Shown here: positions 35,331-42,481 of the stretch, one piece after another
Layout: every line of letters starts with the position of its first letter
How positions within the stretch are numbered: the stretch's first letter is position 1
Origin: Prolixibacteraceae bacterium
GTDB taxonomy: Bacteria > Bacteroidota > Bacteroidia > Bacteroidales > Prolixibacteraceae
DNA length: 42,481 bases
Direction: 5' to 3'
NCBI GenBank assembly: GCA_028282195.1
Contig: JANQII010000162.1
Location: 1-42,481 of the forward strand
The notes under the pieces: model-generated
Seen by the model: the letters and a program-made list of their open reading frames with translations, nothing else
Told to the model about the DNA's origin: nothing
Databases searched by the model: none
Position numbers and translations under genes: made by a program

Positions 35331-36542
35331 ATGAAAAAGAAACTATTCACTTTGTGCCTTATAACTTTAGCATTCTTTGCCTGTGAGAAAGATGATGAAA
35401 AAGATGAACCCATTGATGTGCCGGGAGGAAAAGGCACGATTCTGATCGGTTCGTCAATACCCAATGCTGATGGGATGTCTGGGAGTGCTTATATGCAGTT
35501 AGTGGAAGATTTATCATCTCAGGAGCTAACCAATGATAATGCCATACCTTATCCTTTCAGTAGTAGCCTGATACCTAATGGGAATGATATTTTTGTGACC
35601 CCTGGTTTGGCTGGCGACAACAATTATATGTATAAATACAGCCTTGAAAATAACCACTTAGTCAAAAAGGCGGAGATGTTAATGGATGCCCAGGCTGGTG
35701 GCAATAATCTTGTTTTTAAGGGGGATAAAGCCTATTTGTCAACCACCTTAAGTGCAAAAATTGAGGTGATAAACCACTTCGAAATGACCAGGACTAAATC
35801 CATTAGTATTTCATCTTATGGTGTTGGTGACAACAATCCAGACCCAACCGCTATGGTAGTAAGGGATAATTTGCTTTATGTTGCTCTCTTGCAAACTATT
35901 GGAAGAACAGCTGATCCTGACCGTCCGATGGCTGATGTCTTGATAATTGACACACAAACCGACGAAGTGGTCAAAATGATAACCGATAGTATTTCTTCAA
36001 TGTCAACACCCTCTAATAACTTCAATCGGAGTTCAATCTTTATGGATGAAAACAAGGATATTTATCTAATCTGTTCAAGTGGGCTTGGAGCACTTCCCGG
36101 TCATGTAGGTGGTATACTACGTATTAAAAATGGAGAAACAGAATTTGATAAAGCTTACAGATTTTCATTTAATGATACTCCCTTTGAAGGTGAATCTAAC
36201 ATGGCAAATGGTATCATGCAATGCTACTATGCCGGAAATGGGAAATTATATGGAGCTATGCATGTTATGGCGCATTATAGCAATCCCCCGAATTATCTGG
36301 AAGACAGGGTACTTGTTTTTGCCGAGGTTGATATATACAATAAAACGCTGAAAAAACTTAATATCCCTTCTAGTAATATGTTCGGTGGGTATATTGGTCC
36401 TTATAATAATAAACTGGTTTTCGGAACTGCAGCTACAAACGACAATGGTTTTTTTGTTTATGATCCTGTAACAGGTCAGGTATCCCAACATGCAGATGTA
36501 ACTGTAGTAGGATATCCTTGGAATTATATTGAAATCAAATAG
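35331..36542 (+). CDS. DUF4374-like surface lipoprotein of cassette 2
   Basis: 403 aa. Signal MKKKLFTLCLITLAFFAC gives lipid Cys18, followed by EKDDEKDEP, an acidic surface-export signal. The body has the same propeller-type repeats as the protein at 30705 (KIEVINHFEMTRTKSISI, ADVLIIDTQTDEVVKMI, EVDIYNKTLKKLNIP) and shared words such as GDNNPDP/GDNNPEP, FMDENKDIYL/FIDEKGDIYV and ASNPPDF/YSNPPNY. It is thus a paralogue. It probably captures the ligand at the surface for the receptor upstream. A hairpin terminator follows directly. Confidence 0.82.
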   Translation: MKKKLFTLCLITLAFFACEKDDEKDEPIDVPGGKGTILIGSSIPNADGMSGSAYMQLVEDLSSQELTNDNAIPYPFSSSLIPNGNDIFVTPGLAGDNNYMYKYSLENNHLVKKAEMLMDAQAGGNNLVFKGDKAYLSTTLSAKIEVINHFEMTRTKSISISSYGVGDNNPDPTAMVVRDNLLYVALLQTIGRTADPDRPMADVLIIDTQTDEVVKMITDSISSMSTPSNNFNRSSIFMDENKDIYLICSSGLGALPGHVGGILRIKNGETEFDKAYRFSFNDTPFEGESNMANGIMQCYYAGNGKLYGAMHVMAHYSNPPNYLEDRVLVFAEVDIYNKTLKKLNIPSSNMFGGYIGPYNNKLVFGTAATNDNGFFVYDPVTGQVSQHADVTVVGYPWNYIEIK

Positions 36543-36558
36543 TTCGGGATGTGTGTGC

Positions 36559-36600
36559 AAAAGTCGGGAAATTCTCAGTAGCATGAAGTTCCCGACTTTT
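36559..36600. terminator. Hairpin terminator after cassette 2
   Basis: AAAAGTCGGGAA (36559-36570) pairs perfectly with TTCCCGACTTTT (36589-36600). It ends cassette 2 and also faces the AraC pseudogene on the other strand. Confidence 0.75.
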
Positions 36601-36606
36601 GGCTTT

Positions 36607-36843
36607 CTAATTATTATACCTAAACTCTCGTGGGTTCATTTCATATTTTCGTTTGAAAGCAGTTGTGAAGTGTGAAGCGTGTTCATAGCCACATTCAAAA
36701 GCAATTTCAAGAATCGTTCTACTGGTATCGAGCAATAATTTTCGGGCCAGTTTCATTTTGTATTCAAACAGACAACCATATATGGTTTGTTTGTAAACTT
36801 CTTTAAAACCATGTTTTAGTTTAAACTTATTGCTGCCTGAAAT
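36607..36843 (-). pseudogene. AraC-family regulator fragment (HTH domain only)
   Basis: The minus-strand frame reads ISGSNKFKLKHGFKEVYKQT, IYGCLFEYKMKLARKLLLDT and ILEIAFECGYEHASHFTTAF up to a normal stop (KYEMNPREFRYNN). It lines up with the last ~78 residues of the AraC protein at 12410, with the same GFKE(I/V), KLARKLLLDT and CGYxxASHFTTAFKRKY words. There is an in-frame stop just upstream and no start codon or sensor domain. It is the tail of a lost paralogue, left by deletion or recombination. Confidence 0.85.
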
Positions 36844-37307
36844 TTATGGAAATTCCCTGTACGGAACAGCCCATGGCTGTGATAATAATTGAGATACTAC
36901 AGATGAATGGAAACGCAATACATTGGAAAATATTTAGGATCAGTTCATAATTAGGGTGGGTTACTGTCAGTTTTCTTTGTGGAAGTATATTTTAATATCT
37001 GTATGTGAATGGGAGAATGGGAGAAGTTGGGAAAAGGGGAAAAGAAGGTTTCAAATTAATGAATGGAAGATTAAAGGGCCGGAGGAGTTTCGGGTTAAGG
37101 GTTACGACAAGTTGTAAGCTTCAAAGAATAAGCACTTAGACAAATCCCAAAATCCAAAAAACAAATCCCAAAATCAATGATCCAACCATCGGGCAATCCG
37201 TTAATCCAACAATCGAGGATCAAGTTTCCCGTATCCAGTATCAGAATTTCAACAAAGTTACCCACCCGAATATTGCAGTGAGCCGATATTTAATTGCTAT
37301 TTCTGCA
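36844..37307. other. Intergenic region with purine-rich tract and short direct repeat
   Basis: No gene is supported. A purine-rich strand lies at 37011-37048 (GGGAGAATGGGAGAAG...), and a 14-bp direct repeat CAAATCCCAAAATC occurs at 37141-37154 and 37162-37175, followed by ATCCAAC words. This C-rich repetitive spacer type is seen in other Bacteroidota intergenic DNA. The upstream part probably once held the AraC sensor domain but has no recognisable remnant. Confidence 0.55.
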
Positions 37308-37343
37308 TAAAAAACCCTCTGCAAGATCAACTCCTGCAGAGGG
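37308..37343 (-). terminator. Rho-independent terminator of adhE
   Basis: Read on the minus strand, CCCTCTGCA (37343-37335) pairs with TGCAGAGGG (37323-37315) and runs into seven T residues. It lies about 55 bp past the adhE stop codon. Confidence 0.85.
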
Positions 37344-37396
37344 GAAAATCTGTTAATGAGGTATTGGGTTTTTATAAAGGTTAAGAAAATTCCTGC

Positions 37397-40045
37397 TTAT
37401 TTACCTTCATAGGCTTTTATATAGATTTGCTTCATTTCTTCAATTGAAGGATATCTTGGATTTGCACCAGTGCATTGGTCATCAAATGCATTTTCGCTCA
37501 TTTCATCTAATGCCGTATAAAATTCTTTCTCGTTTACCCCGAGTTCTTTTATTGAGGCCGGAATATCAAGAGCAGCCTTTAATTCCCTTATTTTTGCGAT
37601 AAGGTTCTCAACACTTTCCTCATCGGTTTTTCCTTTAAATCCTACAAACTCAGCAACCTTTGCATATCTTTTTACAGCACTTGGATACTTATACTGAGGG
37701 AATGCTGTTTGTTTGCGGGGATTGTCAGTAGCATTGAACTTAACTACTTCTTCAATCAATAAACCATTTGACAAACCATGGGCAATATTAAACTTTGCCC
37801 CTAATTTGTGGGCAAGTGAGTGGCATATTCCTAAAAAACCATTTGCAAAAGCTAAGCCTGCAATAGTTGAAGCATAATGTACCTTTTCCCTTGCTTCGGG
37901 GTTTAATGCACCTTCTTTATATGCAACAGGTAAATAGTCAAATATTAATTTGATAGATTCTAATGAATAAGGTATAGTAAACTCAGTAGCGAATACTGAG
38001 GCTATTGACTCAAGTCCGTGTGTCAGCACATCAATCCCGGAGTATGCAGTAAGGTTTTTAGGCATGTTCATCACCAGCTCGGGATCAACAATTGCCATAT
38101 TGGGAGTTAATTCGTAGTCGGCAATTGGATATTTAAGCCCTGTTTTTTCATCCGTAATAACGGCAAAGGGGGTTACTTCCGCACCTGTGCCCGATGTTGT
38201 TGGAATGGCCACCATTTGGGCTTTTACACCCAGTTTAGGGAATTGGTAAATTCTTTTCCTGATATCCATAAAACGCAATGCAAGCCCCTCGAATTCAGTA
38301 TCAGGATGTTCATACATTAACCACATAATTTTAGCGGCATCCATTGGCGAACCTCCACCAAGCGATATAATTACATCAGGCTGAAATTCTTTCATTACCT
38401 CAAGTCCACGTTTTACAGTTGCTAATGTTGGATCAGGCTCTACATCAGCGAAAATCCTGAAATCGATCCCCAGTTCGTTTAATCGTTCGGTTACTTTTTT
38501 GGGGTATCCTAAATCGTACAAAGGTTTATCAGTTACAATAAAAGCTTTGTCTTTATCTGCAATATCAGTTAAAGCAAGAGATAAACAACCTGTTTTGAAA
38601 TAAATTTTTGGAGGTAATTGAAGCCAAAGCATATTTTCCCTTTTTTCTGCACTTATTTTTATGTTCATTAAATGTTTGATACCAACATTTTCACTGACTG
38701 AGTTTCCGCCCCATGTTCCGCAACCAAGGGTTAATGATGGTTCAAGCCTAAAGTTGTAAACATCACCAATGGCACCTTGTGATGCGGGCATATTTACCAA
38801 AACACGGCCTGTTTTCATTATCGAACCAAATAGCTTAATACGGTCTTCATTGGTTGGGGATGTATACAAAACAGAGGTATGGCCGATACCTCCAAATGCG
38901 ATAAGATCAATAGCCTTGCTAATTGCTTGTTTAAAGTCTTCAGCTTTATACATGGCCAGGATAGGTGAAAGCTTCTCGTAGGCAAAAGGTTCTTCTTCAC
39001 CAATTGTTTGAACTTCTCCAATCAATACTTTGGTTTCTTTGGGTACATCAATTCCAGCCATTTTTGCAATTTTGTATGCTGGCTGCCCTACTATATTTGG
39101 ATTTAAATGCCCCTTTTGTATGATTGTTTGTCCTATTTTCCCTTTTTCCTGTTTCGATAACAGGTAAGCGCCTTTAGCTAAAAGCTCTTTTTTCAATTCA
39201 TCGTAAACCTTGTTAACAACCACAATAGATTGTTCCGAAGCGCAAATCATACCATGATCAAAAGTTTTGCTCATTAATACTGAGCTGGCGGCCATTTTGA
39301 CATCCGCAGTTTCGTCAATGACAGCGGGAGTATTACCAGCACCTACACCAATAGCTGGTGTACCTGAAGAATAAGCAGCTTTAACCATTCCAGGTCCACC
39401 TGTTGCAAGAATCAGGTCAACATCATTATGTGTCATTAAATATTGTGAAAGCATAACACTGGGGGAATCCACCCATCCAATTATTCCCTCAGGTGCCCCT
39501 GCTTCAACGGCAGCTTCCAAAACAATTTTTGCAGCTTCAACAGTAGATTTTTTTGCGCGGGGATGTGGCGAAAAAATAATCCCGTTTCGTGTCTTCAAAC
39601 TTATTAAGGCTTTAAATATGGTTGTTGAAGTGGGATTGGTAGTTGGAACAACCCCGGCAATTACCCCAACAGGTTCAGCGTACTTCTTAATGCCGTTAGT
39701 GGAATCTTTTTCAAGAACCCCACAGGTTTGCGTATCTTTATACTTATTGTATATGTATTCCGAGGCAAAATGGTTTTTTGTAACCTTGTCTTCAACCAAT
39801 CCCATACCTGTTTCCTCAACAGCCATTTTAGCCAGGTGAATTCGCTTACTGGCGGCAATAAATGCTGCTTTTCTAAAAATTGAGTCAACTTGCTCCTGCG
39901 AAAAGGATGAATATATCTTTTGGGCTTTTTTAACTTGCTGAATGGTTTTTTCAAGCTTTCCTAACATGTCATTACTTCCAGGCTCTACAATTTTTTCTTG
40001 TGTTTGTAGATTAACTTTTAAACTGTTGTTTTTTGTTTCAATCAT
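37397..40045 (-). CDS. adhE: Bifunctional acetaldehyde/alcohol dehydrogenase
   Basis: Cytosolic enzyme reducing acetyl-CoA to acetaldehyde and then ethanol with NADH during fermentation. 882 aa from the ATG at 40045 (MIETKNNSLK). An ATG at 40066 is possible, but it would lie almost at the start site of the predicted sigma-54 promoter. The aldehyde dehydrogenase half (1-~440) has HGMICASEQSIVV with catalytic Cys268. The iron-dependent alcohol dehydrogenase half (~450-870) has the NAD loop SLGGGSPMDAAK and metal ligands in DVLTHGLES and HSLAHKLGAKFNIAHG. Full length. A sigma-54 activator is encoded divergently, with paired binding sites between the two. Ends at a clear terminator. Confidence 0.95.
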   Translation of the reverse strand: MIETKNNSLKVNLQTQEKIVEPGSNDMLGKLEKTIQQVKKAQKIYSSFSQEQVDSIFRKAAFIAASKRIHLAKMAVEETGMGLVEDKVTKNHFASEYIYNKYKDTQTCGVLEKDSTNGIKKYAEPVGVIAGVVPTTNPTSTTIFKALISLKTRNGIIFSPHPRAKKSTVEAAKIVLEAAVEAGAPEGIIGWVDSPSVMLSQYLMTHNDVDLILATGGPGMVKAAYSSGTPAIGVGAGNTPAVIDETADVKMAASSVLMSKTFDHGMICASEQSIVVVNKVYDELKKELLAKGAYLLSKQEKGKIGQTIIQKGHLNPNIVGQPAYKIAKMAGIDVPKETKVLIGEVQTIGEEEPFAYEKLSPILAMYKAEDFKQAISKAIDLIAFGGIGHTSVLYTSPTNEDRIKLFGSIMKTGRVLVNMPASQGAIGDVYNFRLEPSLTLGCGTWGGNSVSENVGIKHLMNIKISAEKRENMLWLQLPPKIYFKTGCLSLALTDIADKDKAFIVTDKPLYDLGYPKKVTERLNELGIDFRIFADVEPDPTLATVKRGLEVMKEFQPDVIISLGGGSPMDAAKIMWLMYEHPDTEFEGLALRFMDIRKRIYQFPKLGVKAQMVAIPTTSGTGAEVTPFAVITDEKTGLKYPIADYELTPNMAIVDPELVMNMPKNLTAYSGIDVLTHGLESIASVFATEFTIPYSLESIKLIFDYLPVAYKEGALNPEAREKVHYASTIAGLAFANGFLGICHSLAHKLGAKFNIAHGLSNGLLIEEVVKFNATDNPRKQTAFPQYKYPSAVKRYAKVAEFVGFKGKTDEESVENLIAKIRELKAALDIPASIKELGVNEKEFYTALDEMSENAFDDQCTGANPRYPSIEEMKQIYIKAYEGK

Positions 40046-40078
40046 ACTAGTTCTATTTAAAAACATCAATCGCCAAAT

Positions 40079-40095
40079 TTCAATTAATATGCCAA
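40079..40095 (-). promoter_or_regulatory. Putative sigma-54 promoter of adhE
   Basis: The minus strand reads TTGGCATATTAATTGAA: a TGGCA -24 element, five bases after TGGCAT, then TTGA at -12. The consensus is TGGCAC-N5-TTGC, so the -12 GC is GA here. It lies about 35 bp before the preferred ATG and about 75-120 bp from the paired activator sites. Confidence 0.5.
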
Positions 40096-40169
40096 AATAT
40101 GTAAGATGTTGTTTTTTAGATCATTATGAGGGTTTGGTTTAGCTTGGTTAAGAATTAGTTATATAAAAA

Positions 40170-40216
40170 TGTCCTATTATGGTACATTTTTATTAGATTT
40201 GTCCTGTAATAGTACA
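40170..40216. promoter_or_regulatory. Tandem 17-bp activator sites (UAS)
   Basis: TGTCCTATTATGGTACA (40170-40186) and TGTCCTGTAATAGTACA (40200-40216) are near-identical imperfect palindromes (TGTcC...GtACA) with a 30-bp repeat, about three helical turns. They sit between adhE and the divergent activator gene, the usual position for enhancer-binding-protein sites. Confidence 0.7.
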
Positions 40217-40230
40217 ATAATGATTTTGAT

Positions 40231-42009
40231 ATGATACCGGGATTTGTACAAAAGGATACAACTAGCGAATTGGTTGAAGCAGTTAGGCATTATTTACATG
40301 ATATTGTAAACTATGCCAGTGTACATGGCGATATTGCAGCTATATTTATAGATAACCGTTGTAAGTTGATGCTATGTGAAGGAAATGAAGGGACACTAAA
40401 AAAAAATTTTATCAATAAAAACAAACTAAATAAGATCCTTGAAAAAAGTGTTCCAATTTATGACGGTATATTGAAAACAATAAAAACCCGGGAGTCTTTT
40501 CATCATACAAAATCGATAAATGACAGAAAATATGCTTACCTGATAACCCCAATACTTAACCTTGAAAGAAAAGCCTTGGGGGTATTGGCATTTATAATAA
40601 GTGTAAACTATGCGCATCCACATACTTTATCCCTTCTGCAAAGTACTGTAAAAAACATTGAATACAAGTTGGAAAACAAGATAATAGAAAAACAATTATA
40701 CAATGCTCAACAATTTTCATTTAGCATTATGAATAATTTATCATTTGGTTTAATTGCTATTGATCTTTCTGATGAAATCCAATGGATGAACGATACAGCC
40801 TGTCGGTCGATAAATATTAAACGGAGGGATTTAATTCACACTTCAATTTATGATCTGCTACCAAAATATAAAGAGATTAAAAAAGAAGTACTGGGTTACG
40901 AAAAAGTTAATTACGAGGAATACTCTTTTAACCATGAAAATATAAAGGAAAAATATATCTTTTCGGCATACCCTATTTTATCTGAAAAGAAGAAAATACT
41001 TGGCGTAGTAGTTACATTTCGTCTGTTTAGCGGAATGATGAAATTAATAAATAAATACTCGGGCAACAGTGCCCACTATAAGCTTGAGAATATAATTGGA
41101 AAGAGTAAGGAAATAAAAAAGACTATTCAATATGTAAAAAAGATTGCCAATAGTCCATCTACAGTTTTAATAACCGGGGAAAGCGGCACTGGTAAAGAGG
41201 TGTTTGCCCAGGCCATACATAACGAATGTCATGACAGGAACAAAGGCGGGTTTATTGTGATTAATTGTGGTGCCATATCGCCAACACTAATTGAAAGTGA
41301 ACTTTTTGGCTATGAGGGGGGGGCTTTTACCGGAGCCAAGAAAGAAGGAAAAGCCGGTAAGTTTGAACTTGCCAATAATGGTACACTTTTTTTGGATGAG
41401 ATTGGTGAAATGCCCATGGAAATGCAGACTAAACTTTTAAGGGCTATTCAGGAGAAATCTATTGTAAGGGTAGGTGGTGAAAAGCAAATTGCTATTAATG
41501 TTAGAATAATTGCAGCAACCAATAAAAACCTGGAAGATGAAATAAAGAAGGGTAACTTTCGGGAAGATTTATATTACCGATTGAGTGTTATCCCTCTTCG
41601 GTTACCTGCTCTCAGGGAACGTAAAACTGATATTCGGCCGTTAATACAATATTTCCTTAAGCAGAAATCAAATATGCTTAATGTTCCCATGCCAGAATTA
41701 TCAGCCGAAAACATGCATAGGTTAATAAACTACAACTGGCCCGGGAATGTACGTGAACTCGAAAATACAATAGAGAAGGCAGTACTTTTTGACGGGGAAA
41801 TAGAATTGAATGATTTTAAAAACATGCACATCACAACTGATGATATGCACCTTGATAAATTTACGACTATAGCAGAAATGGAAAACATGCTTATTCGAAA
41901 AACCTTAAAATCTTTGGAAAATAATGTTACTAAAACAGCTAAAACTTTAGGGATCGGGAGAAATACACTGTATCAAAAAATGAAAAAGTATACTATTGAT
42001 GTGGTTTAA
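40231..42009 (+). CDS. Sigma-54-dependent activator (GAF-PAS-AAA+-Fis)
   Basis: A 592-aa enhancer-binding protein. A GAF-like sensor spans ~1-160 (IAAIFIDNRCKLML), a PAS domain ~165-280 (NNLSFGLIAIDLSDEIQWMN), AAA+ ~290-525 with Walker A GESGTGKE (316-323), sigma-54 contact loop GAFTGA (364-369), Walker B GTLFLDEIGEM and arginine-finger region FREDLYYRLSVIPLRLP. A Fis-type HTH ends the protein (TKTAKTLGIGRNTLYQKMK). Domain order matches AcoR/DhaR-type activators of alcohol, acetoin or glycerol metabolism. It is divergent from adhE, with tandem palindromic sites between them, so it most likely switches adhE on with RNA polymerase sigma-54. The signal may be an alcohol, aldehyde or redox state; this is inference. 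Confidence 0.92.
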   Translation: MIPGFVQKDTTSELVEAVRHYLHDIVNYASVHGDIAAIFIDNRCKLMLCEGNEGTLKKNFINKNKLNKILEKSVPIYDGILKTIKTRESFHHTKSINDRKYAYLITPILNLERKALGVLAFIISVNYAHPHTLSLLQSTVKNIEYKLENKIIEKQLYNAQQFSFSIMNNLSFGLIAIDLSDEIQWMNDTACRSINIKRRDLIHTSIYDLLPKYKEIKKEVLGYEKVNYEEYSFNHENIKEKYIFSAYPILSEKKKILGVVVTFRLFSGMMKLINKYSGNSAHYKLENIIGKSKEIKKTIQYVKKIANSPSTVLITGESGTGKEVFAQAIHNECHDRNKGGFIVINCGAISPTLIESELFGYEGGAFTGAKKEGKAGKFELANNGTLFLDEIGEMPMEMQTKLLRAIQEKSIVRVGGEKQIAINVRIIAATNKNLEDEIKKGNFREDLYYRLSVIPLRLPALRERKTDIRPLIQYFLKQKSNMLNVPMPELSAENMHRLINYNWPGNVRELENTIEKAVLFDGEIELNDFKNMHITTDDMHLDKFTTIAEMENMLIRKTLKSLENNVTKTAKTLGIGRNTLYQKMKKYTIDVV

Positions 42010-42344
42010 GATGAAAAAAAGAATTCGGAATCTTGAAAGTATTGTTTTTCAATAATATACGACCAGGGTGTTTATGCAACTTGAATCTTCAACAGTTTTT
42101 TAGGAACACTAATAGAGGGTTTTTGAATTAACATTTTACTCATTGGATGACTAAAGTACCCGATATCAATAAAGTCATCCGATGAGTTTTGTAACGAAAT
42201 TTTATGAACGCACTACTAATCTATGTTTTAAAAAATAGAGGTAATACCATTTTTATTAAAAAAATATCATGATAAAAATGCAAGAATTAGTTTTTGGTCC
42301 TTATTTTAGTATAACATTAAAAACCCACCTCCTTTGGTGGTGGT
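42010..42344. other. Intergenic region with inverted repeat, no gene
   Basis: ACTCATTGGATGACT (42138-42152) pairs with AGTCATCCGATGAGT (42173-42187) with one mismatch. The right arm and its flank (42171-42210) recur at 30614-30653. A small hairpin, CCACC-TCCTT-TGGTGG, follows at 42325-42340. No open reading frame is convincing. Confidence 0.6.
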
Positions 42345-42481
42345 CATGTTTAAAGGGCTGTGTCTTGATCTGCATACAAGAAAATGTAAAATATCGAATA
42401 AGCCTGCCTGTCGGATTTCCTCCCGAAGGGACGGCAGACAGGAAAAATCCAATCAGAAAGTTCCTGGCTGGCTACTTATCC
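42345..42481. repeat. Dispersed intergenic repeat, copy B, interrupted by a hairpin insertion
   Basis: CATGTTTAAAGGGCTGTG through GAATAAG (to 42402) and AATCAGAAAG (from 42451) to CTTATCC match copy A at 12157-12249. Between them lie ~48 bases absent from copy A, with arms CCTGCCTGTCGG and ACGGCAGACAGG and an inner TCCCGAAGGGA. The insertion resembles the hairpins at 37-55 and 12337-12357. The repeat runs to the window edge and may continue. Confidence 0.75.

Noticed and set aside
37141..37216. CRISPR-like array from repeated CAAATCCCAAAATC / ATCCAAC words
   Set aside because: Only two exact 14-bp copies 21 bp apart, no regular spacers and no cas genes.

Overview
The window looks like chromosomal DNA of a Bacteroidota bacterium, probably an anaerobic or facultative member of the Bacteroidales/Marinilabiliales. 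The evidence is four TonB-dependent receptors with N-terminal carboxypeptidase-regulatory domains, several lipoproteins of Bacteroidota-specific families (DUF4876, DUF4374-like) with acidic residues after the lipid cysteine, a DUF6850 barrel, promoters resembling TAnnTTTG, weak Shine-Dalgarno signals and A+T-rich DNA. A long-chain flavodoxin, a RIC-type hemerythrin protein and a bifunctional AdhE point to fermentative, low-oxygen life. This is inference; no rRNA, tRNA or other taxonomic marker is present.

Layout. (1) 1-4.6 kb: a MarR regulator and a heterodimeric ABC exporter pair, with matching palindromic operators in front of marR and of the ABC genes. (2) 4.6-9 kb: a radical SAM protein, a RIC-like hemerythrin gene overlapping a LuxR-type gene with a pseudo-receiver, a small Cys protein, and a flavodoxin/DUF2023 pair. 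(3) 9-13.4 kb, minus strand: a TonB-dependent receptor, a small His-rich membrane protein and an AraC regulator with a Cys cluster, probably metal or metallophore uptake. (4) 13.6-24.3 kb, plus strand: a decayed receptor remnant, then receptor, DUF4876 lipoprotein, DUF6850 barrel, gingipain-like (C25) lipoprotein with a HEAT-like tail, unknown lipoprotein and APC permease. By eye this block is richer in G+C than its neighbours and may be a transferred peptide or amino-acid acquisition locus. (5) 24.6-27.3 kb: fumC, a DUF2249 protein and an EamA transporter. (6) 27.4-36.5 kb: two tandem paralogous cassettes, each TetR, TonB receptor, DUF4374-like lipoprotein, with different palindromic operators placed just before the start codon of each tetR. 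An AraC pseudogene follows. (7) 37.4-42 kb: adhE on the minus strand, divergent from a GAF/PAS/AAA+/Fis sigma-54 activator, with two tandem 17-bp sites between them.

The points most worth following are the duplicated TetR-receptor-lipoprotein cassettes with readable operators, the C25-HEAT lipoprotein locus, a 20-bp palindrome shared by the ric and tetR promoters, and a family of dispersed short repeats in which one copy appears interrupted by a roughly 48-bp hairpin insertion.
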